From: Chrysomallon squamiferum | Lineage: Eukaryota; Mollusca; Gastropoda; Neomphalida; Peltospiridae | Direction: 5' to 3' | DNA: 64,000 bases | NCBI GenBank assembly: GCA_012295275.1 | Contig: CM022678.1 | Location: forward strand, 9,606,574 to 9,670,573 | Shown: positions 51,436 through 62,439 of the stretch, one piece after another | Layout: each line of letters starts with the position of its first letter | Numbering within the stretch: position 1 is the stretch's first letter | Position numbers and translations under genes: made by a program | Notes under the pieces: generated by a model | What the model was told of the DNA's origin: nothing | Databases searched by the model: none | The model's input: the letters and a program-made list of their open reading frames with translations, nothing else

Positions 51436-51604
51436 CTACACATTCGTCTGACAAGTTGTGATATCCTGTCTTACACTCAAATGACAGGAGACTGGCAGGT
51501 TTTTGCAGTTGCTGTTTGCTTGACATGAAACTGTTGAAACACTACATTCATCTCTGTTGTTTTCACATCACACACCACCCAGCCAGCTCTACACTGACAA
51601 TGGT
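51436..51604 (-). pseudogene. EGF-like exon remnant with frameshifts, copy 1
   Basis: Acceptor ATTTTTCCCTCTCAG, donor TAG/GTGAGT. Three frames are needed: HCQCRAGWV (end of one EGF domain), then DECSVSTVSCQANSNCKNLP (start of a calcium-binding-like EGF), then FECKTGYHNLSDECV (its end). The order DEC...C...C...FEC...GY...C is typical of tandem EGF repeats. The exon therefore spans two domains and has two frame changes, both present also in copy 2. Confidence 0.68.
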
Positions 51605-53231
51605 CTGAGAGGGAAAAATAAAATTTGTTTAGTCACGTTTTGAATATACGCAGTCAAAAATATATTACAAATTAATTCAGTTACAAACAAAAAGGAAAGA
51701 AGTACAAATGTAAATAACAAAAATAATAATAATAATAAAAAAGAAAAACGTAATTAACAAATCTATTATTAATATTAGTAGTAGCCATATGTTTGTTGAT
51801 AATAATAATTAGGAGCAGTAGTAGTTGTTGTTGTTGTATAGTCAACGTACCTTTCAAAAAAATAAATAAATAAATAAAAAAATAAAAAATCATTACGCAA
51901 GACAAAATGGAAACATACATTAGCAGATGATGTTTAATCAGTTCCTGTCAGTCCACCGTGTTTGTGTTTTTTATCAAACTTATATCCTGAATATCTTTAA
52001 CAAAAAAACAAACAAAAACAGTTAATGGTAAAATGACATATAGTAAGTACACACAGGGTCGGCGCTATCATACAGGCAAACAGTTTTGAAAAATAAATAA
52101 ATAAATTTAATTTTTATTGACGGTCGCTTTTCATAATGTTTTATTTTAAACAGGGACAAATAATCGGGTAGATTCAGTCTGAACGAAACAAACAAAATAA
52201 GTGAGTGAAAATCGTGTGTACATGAAATTTTCAGAACCTAATTATGTTTGCACGCCACGAGTTTTTCCGTAGAATCACGCGTATACGAAATCTTCACTTT
52301 GTCGCGGAATCAAACTGAAAGCGGTGCACCTTATTTTAATGGTATAAGCAAGGAAAGAAATGGACTGTGTGGGATATTTAAATGTCCGTAACAGAAAAAT
52401 TTTGCCTCTAGAGATCGCATAGGATGTTGAAAATAAATGTTTTAAAAGTTTGAAATTGATATGTTCCTGGGGGTGACCGAACCTAACCTTGCCTGGGACG
52501 CCAGACATTCTGGCGCCGGCTCTCAGTACACAACAATAAGCGCACGCAGCCAGAATTTAACTCAGCACGCACCTGATATTGATAAGAAATATTTTTCTAT
52601 CCTCGCTGAACGACAACAATCAGCTGATCACATGACTCAGAACCACCGCGTGACACGGTCTGACGTGCTTGTTATCATCATCTATTGTCGTGTTTAGAAC
52701 ACAATGAGAGGGATTAGTAAATTCAAACGAATTATCGTCATGGTATTATACTACACTCATCCACTAGATAAATAACACGCCAACAGCTTAAGTTTATTAA
52801 TTTAGAAACATATTTTATAATATTACAAAAGAAAAAAAAGAAGTATTATTTACGGGTACTGGGAAAGGTAATTTAAAAAACGGAATCAGTCAACTGAAGC
52901 CTATTAAGAAGCCTCAACACGTCAGGACAAATCTAACCCTAGCCCGCTGTCGAACGCTTATCAAAACAAGATCAGAATTTCGAAATCCAGTGACCTCCAT
53001 TTCATGAAAGGGCCCTCCGGACTGTGCAAAGATTACAAATTATTAAATTACTGTAGATGTCAATGAAAACATCGAATTCAAAGAGCAAGAGAAGCCAGCC
53101 TAGACTGACACATTTTAAAACTTTGTTTGTTACACAAAACTCGTCATAGCTAATTATCTTAATTCTAAAAGTTTAAAACTTTGTATGTTTGTTATACAAA
53201 ACCCGCAGTTTATTTACTTATTATAATTACT

Positions 53232-53275
<44 letters not shown>

Positions 53276-53831
53276 TTTTTCTAGCGTTTATAGTTGCTTT
53301 ATATTGTCTCTATTTTATATATAGACTTCACAGTGTTAAGATTATATACATATAAACATTATTACTTTATTAGCTAGTATATAGAAGAGAAATGTATCTA
53401 CTGAAAACAGTTTCAAAGACATCCGTTTTTAATCTATAACAAAGGCCACCTTGAATATCTGCTACCATAAAATTGTTTTAGATTATGGTGGTTATTGCTT
53501 TTAGCTGATAAATTTTCGATTATCTCCCCTCCTCTGATGTTCTGATATATGCTCATGCATGTGTATCCTGTTGTGTCGGACATTTTAAAATTCTTTTGAT
53601 ACGACTGAGAAAATGTCACATGTTTTCAGTTCTAGATTTTATATAACAGTCAAAAAAAAAAAAAAAAAAAAAAAAAGAAACATAAAAAAAAGAATTGTTT
53701 ATAAATCTTAGTAAGTCTTAAATCGAACTGTAAACCTACACTTAGCCAGTCCTCCCCGCATTTTTTTTTTTTTTTTGTTGAATTCAACTGAGATAATTAT
53801 TTTGAAACAAGATAATGTCTTAGACTTTAAC

Positions 53832-53834
<3 letters not shown>

Positions 53835-53912
<78 letters not shown>

Positions 53913-54225
53913 GTTTATCTCTAGGGAATAAAGCTGAGACAACGCAGTGAACTTTAGTCTTGTTTCGATCACTCGTGTTTTGATAAAAAGTTAATTTGAT
54001 AGGAACAACACAGACAACACATATTTCAAATTGTGGTCATAGAACTTTTTGAATTTGCAATATATATATTTATATTTAATTCAGAGCAACTAAATTTTAT
54101 TAGATTAAAATAATGGTTCTGGCAAATTCAATCAATGACAAATTTGTCACAATGAAATTAGAATTCACAGAACAATCTAACTTTTACAAGCACAGTAATA
54201 GTATTTGTATTAACATAGACTTTAA

Positions 54226-54317
<92 letters not shown>
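53835..54317. repeat. two (CT)n tracts flanking a copy-2-specific segment
   Basis: (CT)n at 53835-53909 and 54228-54317 enclose about 318 bases with no counterpart in copy 1. The enclosed segment is AT-rich and has no supported gene. Confidence 0.85.
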
Positions 54318-54320
<3 letters not shown>

Positions 54321-55327
54321 ATCTATTGCAATGTCCTAATTCCATTATAATGCTAAAGCATCCTTATAATCTATTTATAACACAGTGTTAAAACATACCT
54401 ATATCTATTTATAACACACACAGAAAAATGAAACAAATATGAAATTACTGATCATTATATTCTGCAACAGGAAACACCCACATTATATATTGCTAAGCAG
54501 TGTTTATAGTGTTCACTGAATATGTACATAACAAAGAAATTAATAACAGAACCAGTATTACAGTACTCCCTCAATTACTTATGCTATTGTTATTTTCATT
54601 ACCTCTTACTATTATTACTATTGCTACTATTATTTATATTACTACTACTATTATAATGTTAGTAAGTGCTACTGTTCATCTATTAGTTTGCTTCTGTTAT
54701 TTCATATATGACTAGTGTAACATTATCTGTATCACCACTTCCACAATCACATCTATTACTTCTACTATTATTTCAAAACTATATATATAAAAATATTCCT
54801 CACTCTTAGGGAACTATTTCGCAAGTCTGATGAAAATGCTAGCTACAAATATGTAATGAAAAACAGAAACCAAAATAATTTGAAATATTTATTTGAACAC
54901 GAAAAAGAAAAGATCAACATCAAAACTACTGTTTCATATGAAAAAGATAATTTTAGAAAAGCCTCAATAAAAATCTTAATAAATAATTTAGAGAAATATG
55001 ATATAAGATGTATCTGAACTTTCAAATCAAAAATTATTTTAAATGTTTATAAAGGTTTAAGGTGCTGAGAATGCTACAAAACAAGATTTCTAATTCAATA
55101 AAAGAATATTAATAATTTTTTTTTCAAAAATACCAAGACATTTGTTAGAAAAAATTACTAAACAACTTGAGATACAATGTAATCTGCAAATATCTTCCAA
55201 ACAACAGATCTTCTTCCATTTTATGTTTTATCAGCATACTTTTTCATAAATCTTTTACCAGTACATTAATAAAAAAATAATCATAATAATAAACTTATCT
55301 CCCTTGAGCTACACAATTTGTAGTTTT

Positions 55328-55464
55328 TTAAAGCAGTAAATCAAGGATTTCTACATCAGACATTTTTAAAAATAATTTCTTTTTCACACACTTGACTGTC
55401 TGGTCCAAACATTCTGTCTACTGGTCTATGTCTGACTGTATCTTGCATGAATGACACTTTGAAT
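55328..55464 (-). pseudogene. terminal exon, copy 2, with nonsense codon
   Basis: Same 137-base exon as 48878-49014, same acceptor and same TAA end, but codon 14 is CAG for GAG and codon 15 is TAG for TGG (plus-strand CTA at 55418-55420), truncating the frame after 14 residues. One conservative change also appears near MTDVE (MSDVE). Confidence 0.5.
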
Positions 55465-56284
55465 CTGAAATCACAGTTTCACAGATTTATAAATTCTTCA
55501 GTAAGTGCAGTCCACATAACAAGTAACTGTTTTTTTTCAGTCCTTCATATTTGTTGTGAAGATATTTTATCTTCTGCTGTTTCTTCTGTTTTGTTTGTTC
55601 AGTACGGTGAGAAAACTTGAAGAACTGGGAGATAAACACAACAAGTCATTTAGAATCAATGTCACTTCTCACATTTTCTTTCATTCTCAAAACAAGCTTA
55701 TGAAAAAGGACCCTGAAGAAAATAAAATAAATATTATTAATTACAATAATAGTCAGAGTTGTATAAACAATATTATACAATTTACCATGAAAGTAGATAT
55801 GAGTCAAATGGGATGGGTTATGACTTAATTATTTTCATAACTTTTTACTTACTGTTAAAATGCCATTTATTCCATGGACAAAATCAATTTACTTTAGCAT
55901 TGTATTTATTTCATTTCAATTTATTTCATTGTGAATCATTTAATTTATTTCAGTTCAGTTCAGTTCAATTCATTTATTGTATTGTATTGCATTGTATTGT
56001 ATTGTATTTGATTTGATTTGATTTATTTGATTTTATTGTATTATTATTTCATTTCATTTCATTTATTGTATTTCACAGCACCCCACTACATTTCATTTAA
56101 TTTCATTTCAGTGTATAATCATATATCATTTCATTTCATTGATTTCACTGTTTTTGCTTTGATTTCCTTCAATTCACTGTATATGTATGTATATGGAGGT
56201 TTGTGTGTGTGCATGTTTTAATGTGTGTCAATCTTTGCATGTGCATGTGTTGATGTGTGTAAATCTTTGGAGGTGTGTGTGTTG

Positions 56285-56330
<46 letters not shown>

Positions 56331-56349
56331 TATACTAATATGTATCTAC

Positions 56350-56467
56350 CTCTACAAGTAATTAATCAGTTTCCCACTTATAAACATCCATACAGGTACA
56401 TGTGTAGCCTCCATCTTAGTAGTTTTAGTTCTGAGTATAAATATTGTTGAATTACATTCATTTATAT
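56350..56467 (-). pseudogene. EGF-like exon remnant, copy 2
   Basis: Counterpart of 49810-49928. Keeps the EGF C-x-C pair (GGYTCTCMD) that copy 1 has lost, but has lost the glycine of DGY (DVY) and the end KITC is replaced after a small deletion. The internal one-base shift is shared with copy 1. Confidence 0.62.
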
Positions 56468-56988
56468 CTGAAAAAATAAATCATATCTCAATAATTAACA
56501 ACAATTAAACATACTCCTACATTTTGACAAGTTTCTGAAATTATTCAAAAATCATTTACACAGACATTATTTATAAGAAATATATGGATTAACCAAAATT
56601 TAAAATTCATAGATTCTGAGAGGTTTTGAGCAGTTTATAAAATTAGTCAAGTTTGATATTATTAATAAAAATAAAAATTATTCATAGACCTTGACAAGTT
56701 TCTGAAATAGTATTAACTGCTTTGAAATTTTTCTTAATTCCAGAAATGAGAAGTTTAACTTAGCTATTTGAATAGCACAAAAGCTACTAATGCATACCGA
56801 AACTACAAACTGATTGCTGATTATATAATGAGCATGACATTATTAATAATAATAATAAAAATAACAGATAATGGTAGAAATGCTGGCCATTCAGATTCAA
56901 AGAGATAACACTTACACTGGAAATATGAATAAACTAAGAATGCTTGAAGTGAACAATTTAACCTGAGAACCAGATAGAACTGACTCAC

Positions 56989-57105
56989 CTGAGCATGTTT
57001 TGTTGTCTGAATTCAAGGTAAACATTTCTACACAAACACTGCTCCACTGTGTCATGCACCCTGCAGCCCTGTTCACACGAACTGTTCACTGCAGCACTGT
57101 CACAA
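56989..57105 (-). pseudogene. EGF-like exon remnant, copy 2
   Basis: Counterpart of 50457-50573: the same EGF cysteine pattern and the same one-base loss before FTLNSDNKTC. Confidence 0.66.
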
Positions 57106-57967
57106 CTGAACATAAAATATTTTTATAACTTTATTACATTTTGTCACAACAAAATAATTTACAATTTTATCACATTCTGGTACAAATGAAAATAAACTAA
57201 TTTATAATTTTATCAAATTTTGTCACAATTAAAATAACAAGAACAGATGTAGCTTTTCTCATTGGTAGTTCAAGAATAATACCAAGCATTCATTCAACTA
57301 TAAAACAAAATATATTTTACATGAATGAACGAGTGAATAAATATCTGTTTAATAATAGTTTAATTATTAGTTGGCTAACATTATTTTTATTTTTATTTTT
57401 GTTATTTATTTATTTTTTTTTTTTTTTTTATAATGTTCTTAAAAATTAATGTGACTCAAACTGCAAAAATAAAGTTAGCTGGTACCAAACAGTGTTTGTT
57501 TTTGTTTATTTTTTGTTGTTTTTAACAATTTTAATTTCTTAGTCACTGAAATTTTGAATAAACAAAAATTATTGACAAGTATAAAATGATATTTTTTGAT
57601 TATTATATTTATTTATTATATTTTATTGCAGAAAAAGTAAATTTTGTGACTGAGATATTAATTAACTCATTTCTATGTGATTCTTTCAGTTTAAAACATC
57701 CATTCTGTTTTCTTTGGTAATTAAAATCACAAAAATATGTACAAAATTCATCAATCATTTAACTATTTCTTAAATAATAAGAAATCATTTCTAACATGTA
57801 ACTGTTTATTAAATAAAAAATCATTTATAACATGTAACTATTTATTAAATAATAAGAAATCATTTGTAACATTATAGCTCTTTATTAAATATAACATTAT
57901 AATTTCAACTTGTTACCAAATTTTTAATATTGAGTAATTAACTATTTATTTAGTATACCCTACTCAC

Positions 57968-58136
57968 CTACACATTCGTCTGACAAGTTGTGATATCCTG
58001 TCTTACACTCAAATGACAGGAGACTGGCAGGTTTTTGCAGTTGCTGTTTGCTTGACATGAAACTGTTGAAACACTACATTCATCTCTGTTGTTTTCACAT
58101 CACACACCACCCAGCCAGCTCTACACTGACAATGGT
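57968..58136 (-). pseudogene. EGF-like exon remnant, copy 2
   Basis: Counterpart of 51436-51604 and essentially identical to it, including both frame changes and the splice signals. Confidence 0.68.
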
Positions 58137-58379
58137 CTGAGAGGGAAAAATAAAATTTAATTTCAAAATAAATAAATAAAAATAAAAATCAAATTTTTGT
58201 TAGTATTTATTATAAAACAAAATTCATAAAATTATATTAAAAGTATAATCTAAATATCATGAAAATTTCTAATTTTACACAATAGGGTTGCTTCAGATTT
58301 CAAAATATAATTATGTTTTTAAAATATTTAAAAATTTATTTTTACATTATTGTGTTTTGTAATGAGAAATTCTGCTTAC

Positions 58380-58511
58380 TAACACATGTTGTCTGGTCAT
58401 TTTCAAGTTTCTTCCCAGCCAGACAGGAACAATTGAATCCACTGATTCTGTTAGTACAAGTATCAGTATACTGAGTAATACTGACATCAGTTGATGTACA
58501 CTCATTTGTAT
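58380..58511 (-). CDS. EGF-like (calcium-binding type) exon, open
   Basis: Acceptor ATTATTGTGTAG, donor A/GTAAGC; two bases, 43 open codons, one base. Starts (D)TNECTSTDVSITQYTDTC, then ISGFNCSCLAGKKLEN and ends TTCV. The D-x-N-E-C opening and the C-x-C followed by a G-K pair are those of a calcium-binding EGF domain; five of six expected cysteines are present, the second being absent. It lies just outside the 6.5-kb duplication on the 5' side of the same minus-strand exon series, so it is the single-copy upstream neighbour. Such domains come in tandem in secreted or membrane proteins; which protein cannot be told. Confidence 0.66.
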
Positions 58512-58517
58512 CTACAC

Positions 58518-58571
<54 letters not shown>

Positions 58572-58702
58572 GTAAAAAGCTTATTTGAATATTTGTGAAA
58601 CCAAGAATTTTTTCATCTGAGACAAGACAGGCAGCCCTAGCACTTTTTGCTTTGATAGGTACACTACAGTTCAAAGAAAAAAACTACTAACCTTTCTCAT
58701 AC

Positions 58703-58794
58703 TTTTTTCAAGTAGTAACCATAGTGACATAAACTGCCTTCAGCTTTATGAGAAATCTGTTCCCAAGTCAAACCCTGACTTCTACATTCTCAGT
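58703..58794 (-). pseudogene. possible degenerate EGF-like exon
   Basis: Acceptor TTCTTTTGTTTCAG is strong. The frame CRSQGLTWEQISHKAEGSLC, then HYGYYLKK, resembles the second half of an EGF domain (EGS-[LY]-x-C...GYYL), but a TGA lies two codons before the first Cys and only two of the cysteines are left. It continues the exon series on the minus strand. Confidence 0.38.
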
Positions 58795-59987
58795 CTGAAA
58801 CAAAAGAAATGTATTATTTTAAAAATGTTTTTGACTTGTTTCGTTTTTCTTTATTTTTTTAATCAGTTTTTTGTTTACCTCTATTTAATATTAATATAAA
58901 CATCATTTAAAACAGTATCAGTTCAAAAATGTAAATGACTTTTCTTCATCATTTAAAAAATTAAATAAACAAACAATAATCATAGAATTAATTAAAGATA
59001 GATTATAAATCACTGTCTTTTCACTGTTAACTCATTTTCACTTAAACATACCAAATTAATAGTAACAAAATTAACATAATATTAATATTAAAATATTCTC
59101 AGGTGGCATTAAGTAATTTATAAAATCTTGTAGTAAACTTGTGGGTGTGGTTTCGGGGTGTGGAGGGTTGCTTATTTTTTAAGAATAGTTATGACTGCTT
59201 TTTATCCTGTTTTTATTTTTTTAATTTTTTTTTTATGTTGCTTTTTTATTTTTTTATTTAGCGTTATTTTATTTTATTAATGTATTTTTTATTTATTTTT
59301 TTATTTATAACATTTCTTTTTTGTTTTTTTTAAATTATTATTGCAATTATTTATTTATTAATATTAATAACATTTATAATTATTATGGTTATTTTTTCTT
59401 AATTTCATTTTTAGCTCAGAAATGAATACATTATAATTGTCCTAATTTGTAAAATCTGAGGTAATTGTAGATATACTTGAGATAATCTGACAGAGAATTA
59501 ATTATATGCGACAATCGACAGGAAGTCACATGTTGGTCTGAAACCAGAATAAATTTCTACAAATTTTAAAATAATTTTTGTGAGAATAAACAAATTAATT
59601 ACTTTTTAAATACTAAATAAAATTAGGTTAAGGCCAGAGCAGTCTCGATAAACCACGATGTTTCGAACATAAACGGATTCGAATGTATGCTACGCTTTTC
59701 AAACCAGTATGAACTGATGTATGACAGCCAGTTTATTTTTATTTTTAATTTGGTAACGTGTTACTTGTTGATTATTCAATTTAATAGAATTTTGGAAATA
59801 TTTCACGAGAATCCAAATGGATTCGGATGTTTTATGTTTGTGTGATTCCAAGCGTGAATCGCATGCGGATTATGCGCAGATTTTCAGCCATGGAACGAGG
59901 TAAACATGATCATGATGTAATGTGTATCACTGTATCAGTGTATGTGTGAAAGAAGCAGAAAGAGAGGTGTTCACCGTATAAACTATA

Positions 59988-60058
<71 letters not shown>

Positions 60059-60254
60059 TGTTAGTGTGTGTGTTGGCAATTTCATATGTAAATCAATTTA
60101 TTATAACATTCAGAAACGATAATAAGGCAGAGAAAAATGCATTTATCAGACAAATGTAGATTGATAACAAAAAATATCATGTACTTTCAAAAATTAAACA
60201 TTATATTTACTATTGACATTGCTATTTTTCGTAGGTGACTGTATTATTATTCAG
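58795..60254. other. AT-rich stretch, then GC-elevated block and (GA)n
   Basis: 58800-59600 is AT-rich with TTTATTT runs. 59620-59910 has more CpG and holds a 28-codon open frame from an ATG at 59818 (MDSDVLCLCDSKRESH) to an AG/GTAAAC donor-like site; it could be a first exon, but its phase does not fit the CAMSAP exon downstream. (GA)n at 59991-60056. Confidence 0.35.
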
Positions 60255-60343
60255 ATCTGTCAAGAAAGGGAATTTACATCATGGAGAAGGATGAATCACC
60301 AGTTACAGAAACCATTCTTATGCAAACTGCACCGTTCTGAGTT
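60255..60343 (+). pseudogene. CAMSAP/Patronin CH region, first visible exon, with stop
   Basis: Acceptor TTATTATTCAG, donor GTT/GTGAGT. Two bases, then LSRKGIYIMEKDESPVTETI, LMQTAPF, TGA (60338-60340), V. CAMSAP proteins carry ALSRKG(L/I)YVMESDDTPVT at this point in their N-terminal calponin-homology region; the match is unmistakable. CAMSAP/Patronin binds microtubule minus ends and stabilises them. The TGA stands three residues before the NVHIALIDALM segment of the next exon, where family members have a basic residue. The exon phases (0 at the end) agree with the next exon. Confidence 0.78.
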
Positions 60344-60648
60344 GTGAGTATAATATATTTTATGTTTGTGTTTTAGAGAGTAAAATAAGATTTGTAGCAA
60401 CTCTTTATTGATTATAAAATAGTGTAATAAAAATAATTTATTTGCTATTGTTTTGTAATCAGTTTAATATTATAATAATTGTGTTACATTATTTATTAAT
60501 AACAAAGTATATTGAAGATATCCCACAGCCCACTTTGTCTGAATAAAATAGTTAAATTTAAATTTTGATAATAACAGAAGTATTAGTTATTTATTTATAA
60601 CTGCTTAGTTATTATTTTTATTATTATTTTATTTCTTTTTTCTTTTAG

Positions 60649-60734
60649 AATGTACATATAGCTCTAATTGATGCGCTGATGTTGGCATATGCCAGTGAAG
60701 TTGTTTCAGAAGAATGTGCTGTCCCTGCCATCAG
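60649..60734 (+). pseudogene. CAMSAP/Patronin CH region, second exon
   Basis: Acceptor TTTCTTTTAG, donor AG/GTATGC. Phase 0 start, 28 codons reading NVHIALIDALMLAYASEVVS, EECAVPAI, then two bases. Family members read (M)SAHMAMVDALMMAYTVEMIS here. No lesion inside the exon. Called pseudogene because its neighbours are disrupted and the large intervening CAMSAP segments (the FWINK region) were not found. Confidence 0.78.
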
Positions 60735-61576
60735 GTATGCTGTTGTTTTTGTTTATTTATTTATTTATATTATTTATCTTGTTAAATATTAAAATTTGAT
60801 TTTTTTTTTTTTTTATTATTAAACTGAGTTAGTTTGACTCTGTCAAAGTTGATTTACTTTTCTTCCTTTTATATTTTGGTAAATTATATTTCAGTTAAAG
60901 CTGAGGTATAGTTAAAGTATTCATTTTTCTACTTTGATTATTAAATGATAGCTGAAAAGAAGGAAAAGGATTATGATGATTGCAGTTAAACATGCAAATG
61001 TATGAATGTATGAGAGAAAGAGAGAGGATTAAGGAATGGAGAGACAGGGAGAGAGGGAGAAGGAGAATGATATTTGGGGTGCATGTTTTGTATAATTTAT
61101 CATATAGCATAAAGAGACCTCATACTTTAAATTCAACATTTTGAACAAGCAATTTTAAAACTTTCAGATGAATTACAACTTTTAACGCATCCAGTGAACT
61201 TCCATCAGGCACTGAGGACACAATTATAGTCTGCTTAAATAAAGTTTGTACTGCTGCATTGTTTTTAATTGGAGTTGTTTTTATTTAAATATTTCTCATT
61301 GTTCTAAACATAATTAAGTTTAATTTAATTTAATGCAGGAGGCTGCAGTTTGTTAATAATATATCAGTAGGTAGACATGCACATACACACAAATTACATT
61401 AGTATCTTGTAAACACACAGTACACTTTTTACCATGTACATTTGTCAGGCACACTCACATTCCTATAATTACATTCATATAAATATGATTATTTTGTTGT
61501 AAATTTCTATATTATAAAACAAAAGAAGAAGACAAGAAGCATCATATTTTAAAATGTTTAACTTTCCTGTTACCAG
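60735..61576. other. intron-like AT-rich stretch
   Basis: AT-rich, poly-T at 60801-60813, no exon identified. The CAMSAP segment encoding the LEDAMVFWINKVN region expected here was not found in any frame. Confidence 0.45.
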
Positions 61577-61704
61577 ATTGGAACTGCCAGCCCTTCAGAC
61601 AGTGTGACTGTTCCTGTGATGACAGACATACTAAAAGACATGAGACATATGTACAGTAGCTGTTGTCTGTCGTCTCTGTTGTCTGAAGTGTCTCAGTTTT
61701 CATG
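61577..61704 (+). pseudogene. probable CAMSAP/Patronin CH region, third exon
   Basis: Acceptor TTTCCTGTTACCAG. Open for 43 codons: IGTASPSDSVTVPVMTDILK, DMRHMYSS, CCLSSLLSEVSQFSW, then a weak donor GTTTGT. CAMSAPs have (L)xDL(M)xDGxxLxxLIHFYCP here; PVMTDILKDM followed by CCLSSLLS is a plausible diverged version, but the HFYCP signature is gone. Its end phase does not fit the next exon. Placement between two clear CAMSAP exons is the main support. Confidence 0.5.
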
Positions 61705-61918
61705 GTTTGTTAAATAACACATTTTTTGTAAATAAAAAGTATGAATCACATGGTAACTTTAAATTTAGCATAAAGTAAATTTATGAATCTTAATATCTAG
61801 TTAAAAGAGGATGGGGTTTTGGGGCGCTTTTTGATTTTATATTTCATAATCAACAAAATTCATATTTTATTATTAGGTCTGGTTTTTTTTTTTTTTTTTG
61901 GTTTTGAATATAATTTGT

Positions 61919-61923
<5 letters not shown>

Positions 61924-61970
<47 letters not shown>

Positions 61971-61982
61971 GTCTCTCTCTCT
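61924..61982. repeat. (CT)n microsatellite
   Basis: CT tract with two GTCT interruptions near its end; lies in the intron before the last CAMSAP exon. Confidence 0.95.
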
Positions 61983-62071
61983 GTCACATCACATCCTTTT
62001 CATCCTCCTTAACCTCTTTTACTGTGTTATTAAATATTAATTGCCTCATTGTTGTTTATATTTTTCTTCAG

Positions 62072-62310
62072 ATATATGTTTGAAAGACAGGTTAGGAATA
62101 GCTAATTCTTTACATAATCTACGCCTCACCAAAACATTCTGTGAACGGCATCTTCCATCAACTTTTTCCATTTCACCTACGAGGATCTCCTGTACACACG
62201 AGACAGTGTACGAGAAAACCTCTTAGCCTTTCTCACAGAGCTGTTCTTCTGGTTTGAAATGATAAAACTGACAGAGACAGGACAGCTGCTGAATGATCAG
62301 GAAGCAGAAA
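62072..62310 (+). pseudogene. CAMSAP/Patronin CH region, fourth exon, with frameshift
   Basis: Acceptor TTTTTCTTCAG, donor A/GTAAGT. First half: ICLKDRLGIANSLHNLRLTK, TFCERHLPSTFS, matching the family's DICLKExxSxxDSLYNLxLxxEFC..YLP. At about 62167 the match moves by one base: FTYEDLLYTRDSVRENLLAF, LTELFFWFEMIK, matching LEDLLYxxxxxKxNLLVFLAELFWWFE, the end of the CH domain. Then a polar stretch (LTETGQLLNDQEAE) begins the linker. Apart from the single-base shift both halves are well conserved, so decay is recent or the base call is wrong. Confidence 0.82.
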
Positions 62311-62439
62311 GTAAGTTTTGTGAGAGTTTTTAATTACATTGCAAGTCCACAATTGAATTGTATCTTTTATTAAATGAATTTATGAAATTTATTATTGTAC
62401 TGGAAACATTGGGATTTTGTCATATTCAGTTTTAGTGTT

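Larger units (their letters stand above)
51624..58155. repeat. 6.5-kb tandem duplication, copy 2
   Basis: Directly follows copy 1. It is collinear with it except between the (CT)n and GACATCTATTGCAATGTCCT: copy 1 has about 120 bases (47773-47892) and copy 2 about 318 different bases plus a second (CT)n (53910-54317). Elsewhere there are scattered substitutions and small indels, more in the 52-56 kb part than in 57.2-58.1 kb, which is almost identical. Confidence 0.93.

Noticed and set aside
62041-62226. Independent 61-codon gene starting near 62041
   Set aside because: It is the first frame of the fourth CAMSAP exon extended upstream into the intron; it ends at the frameshift.
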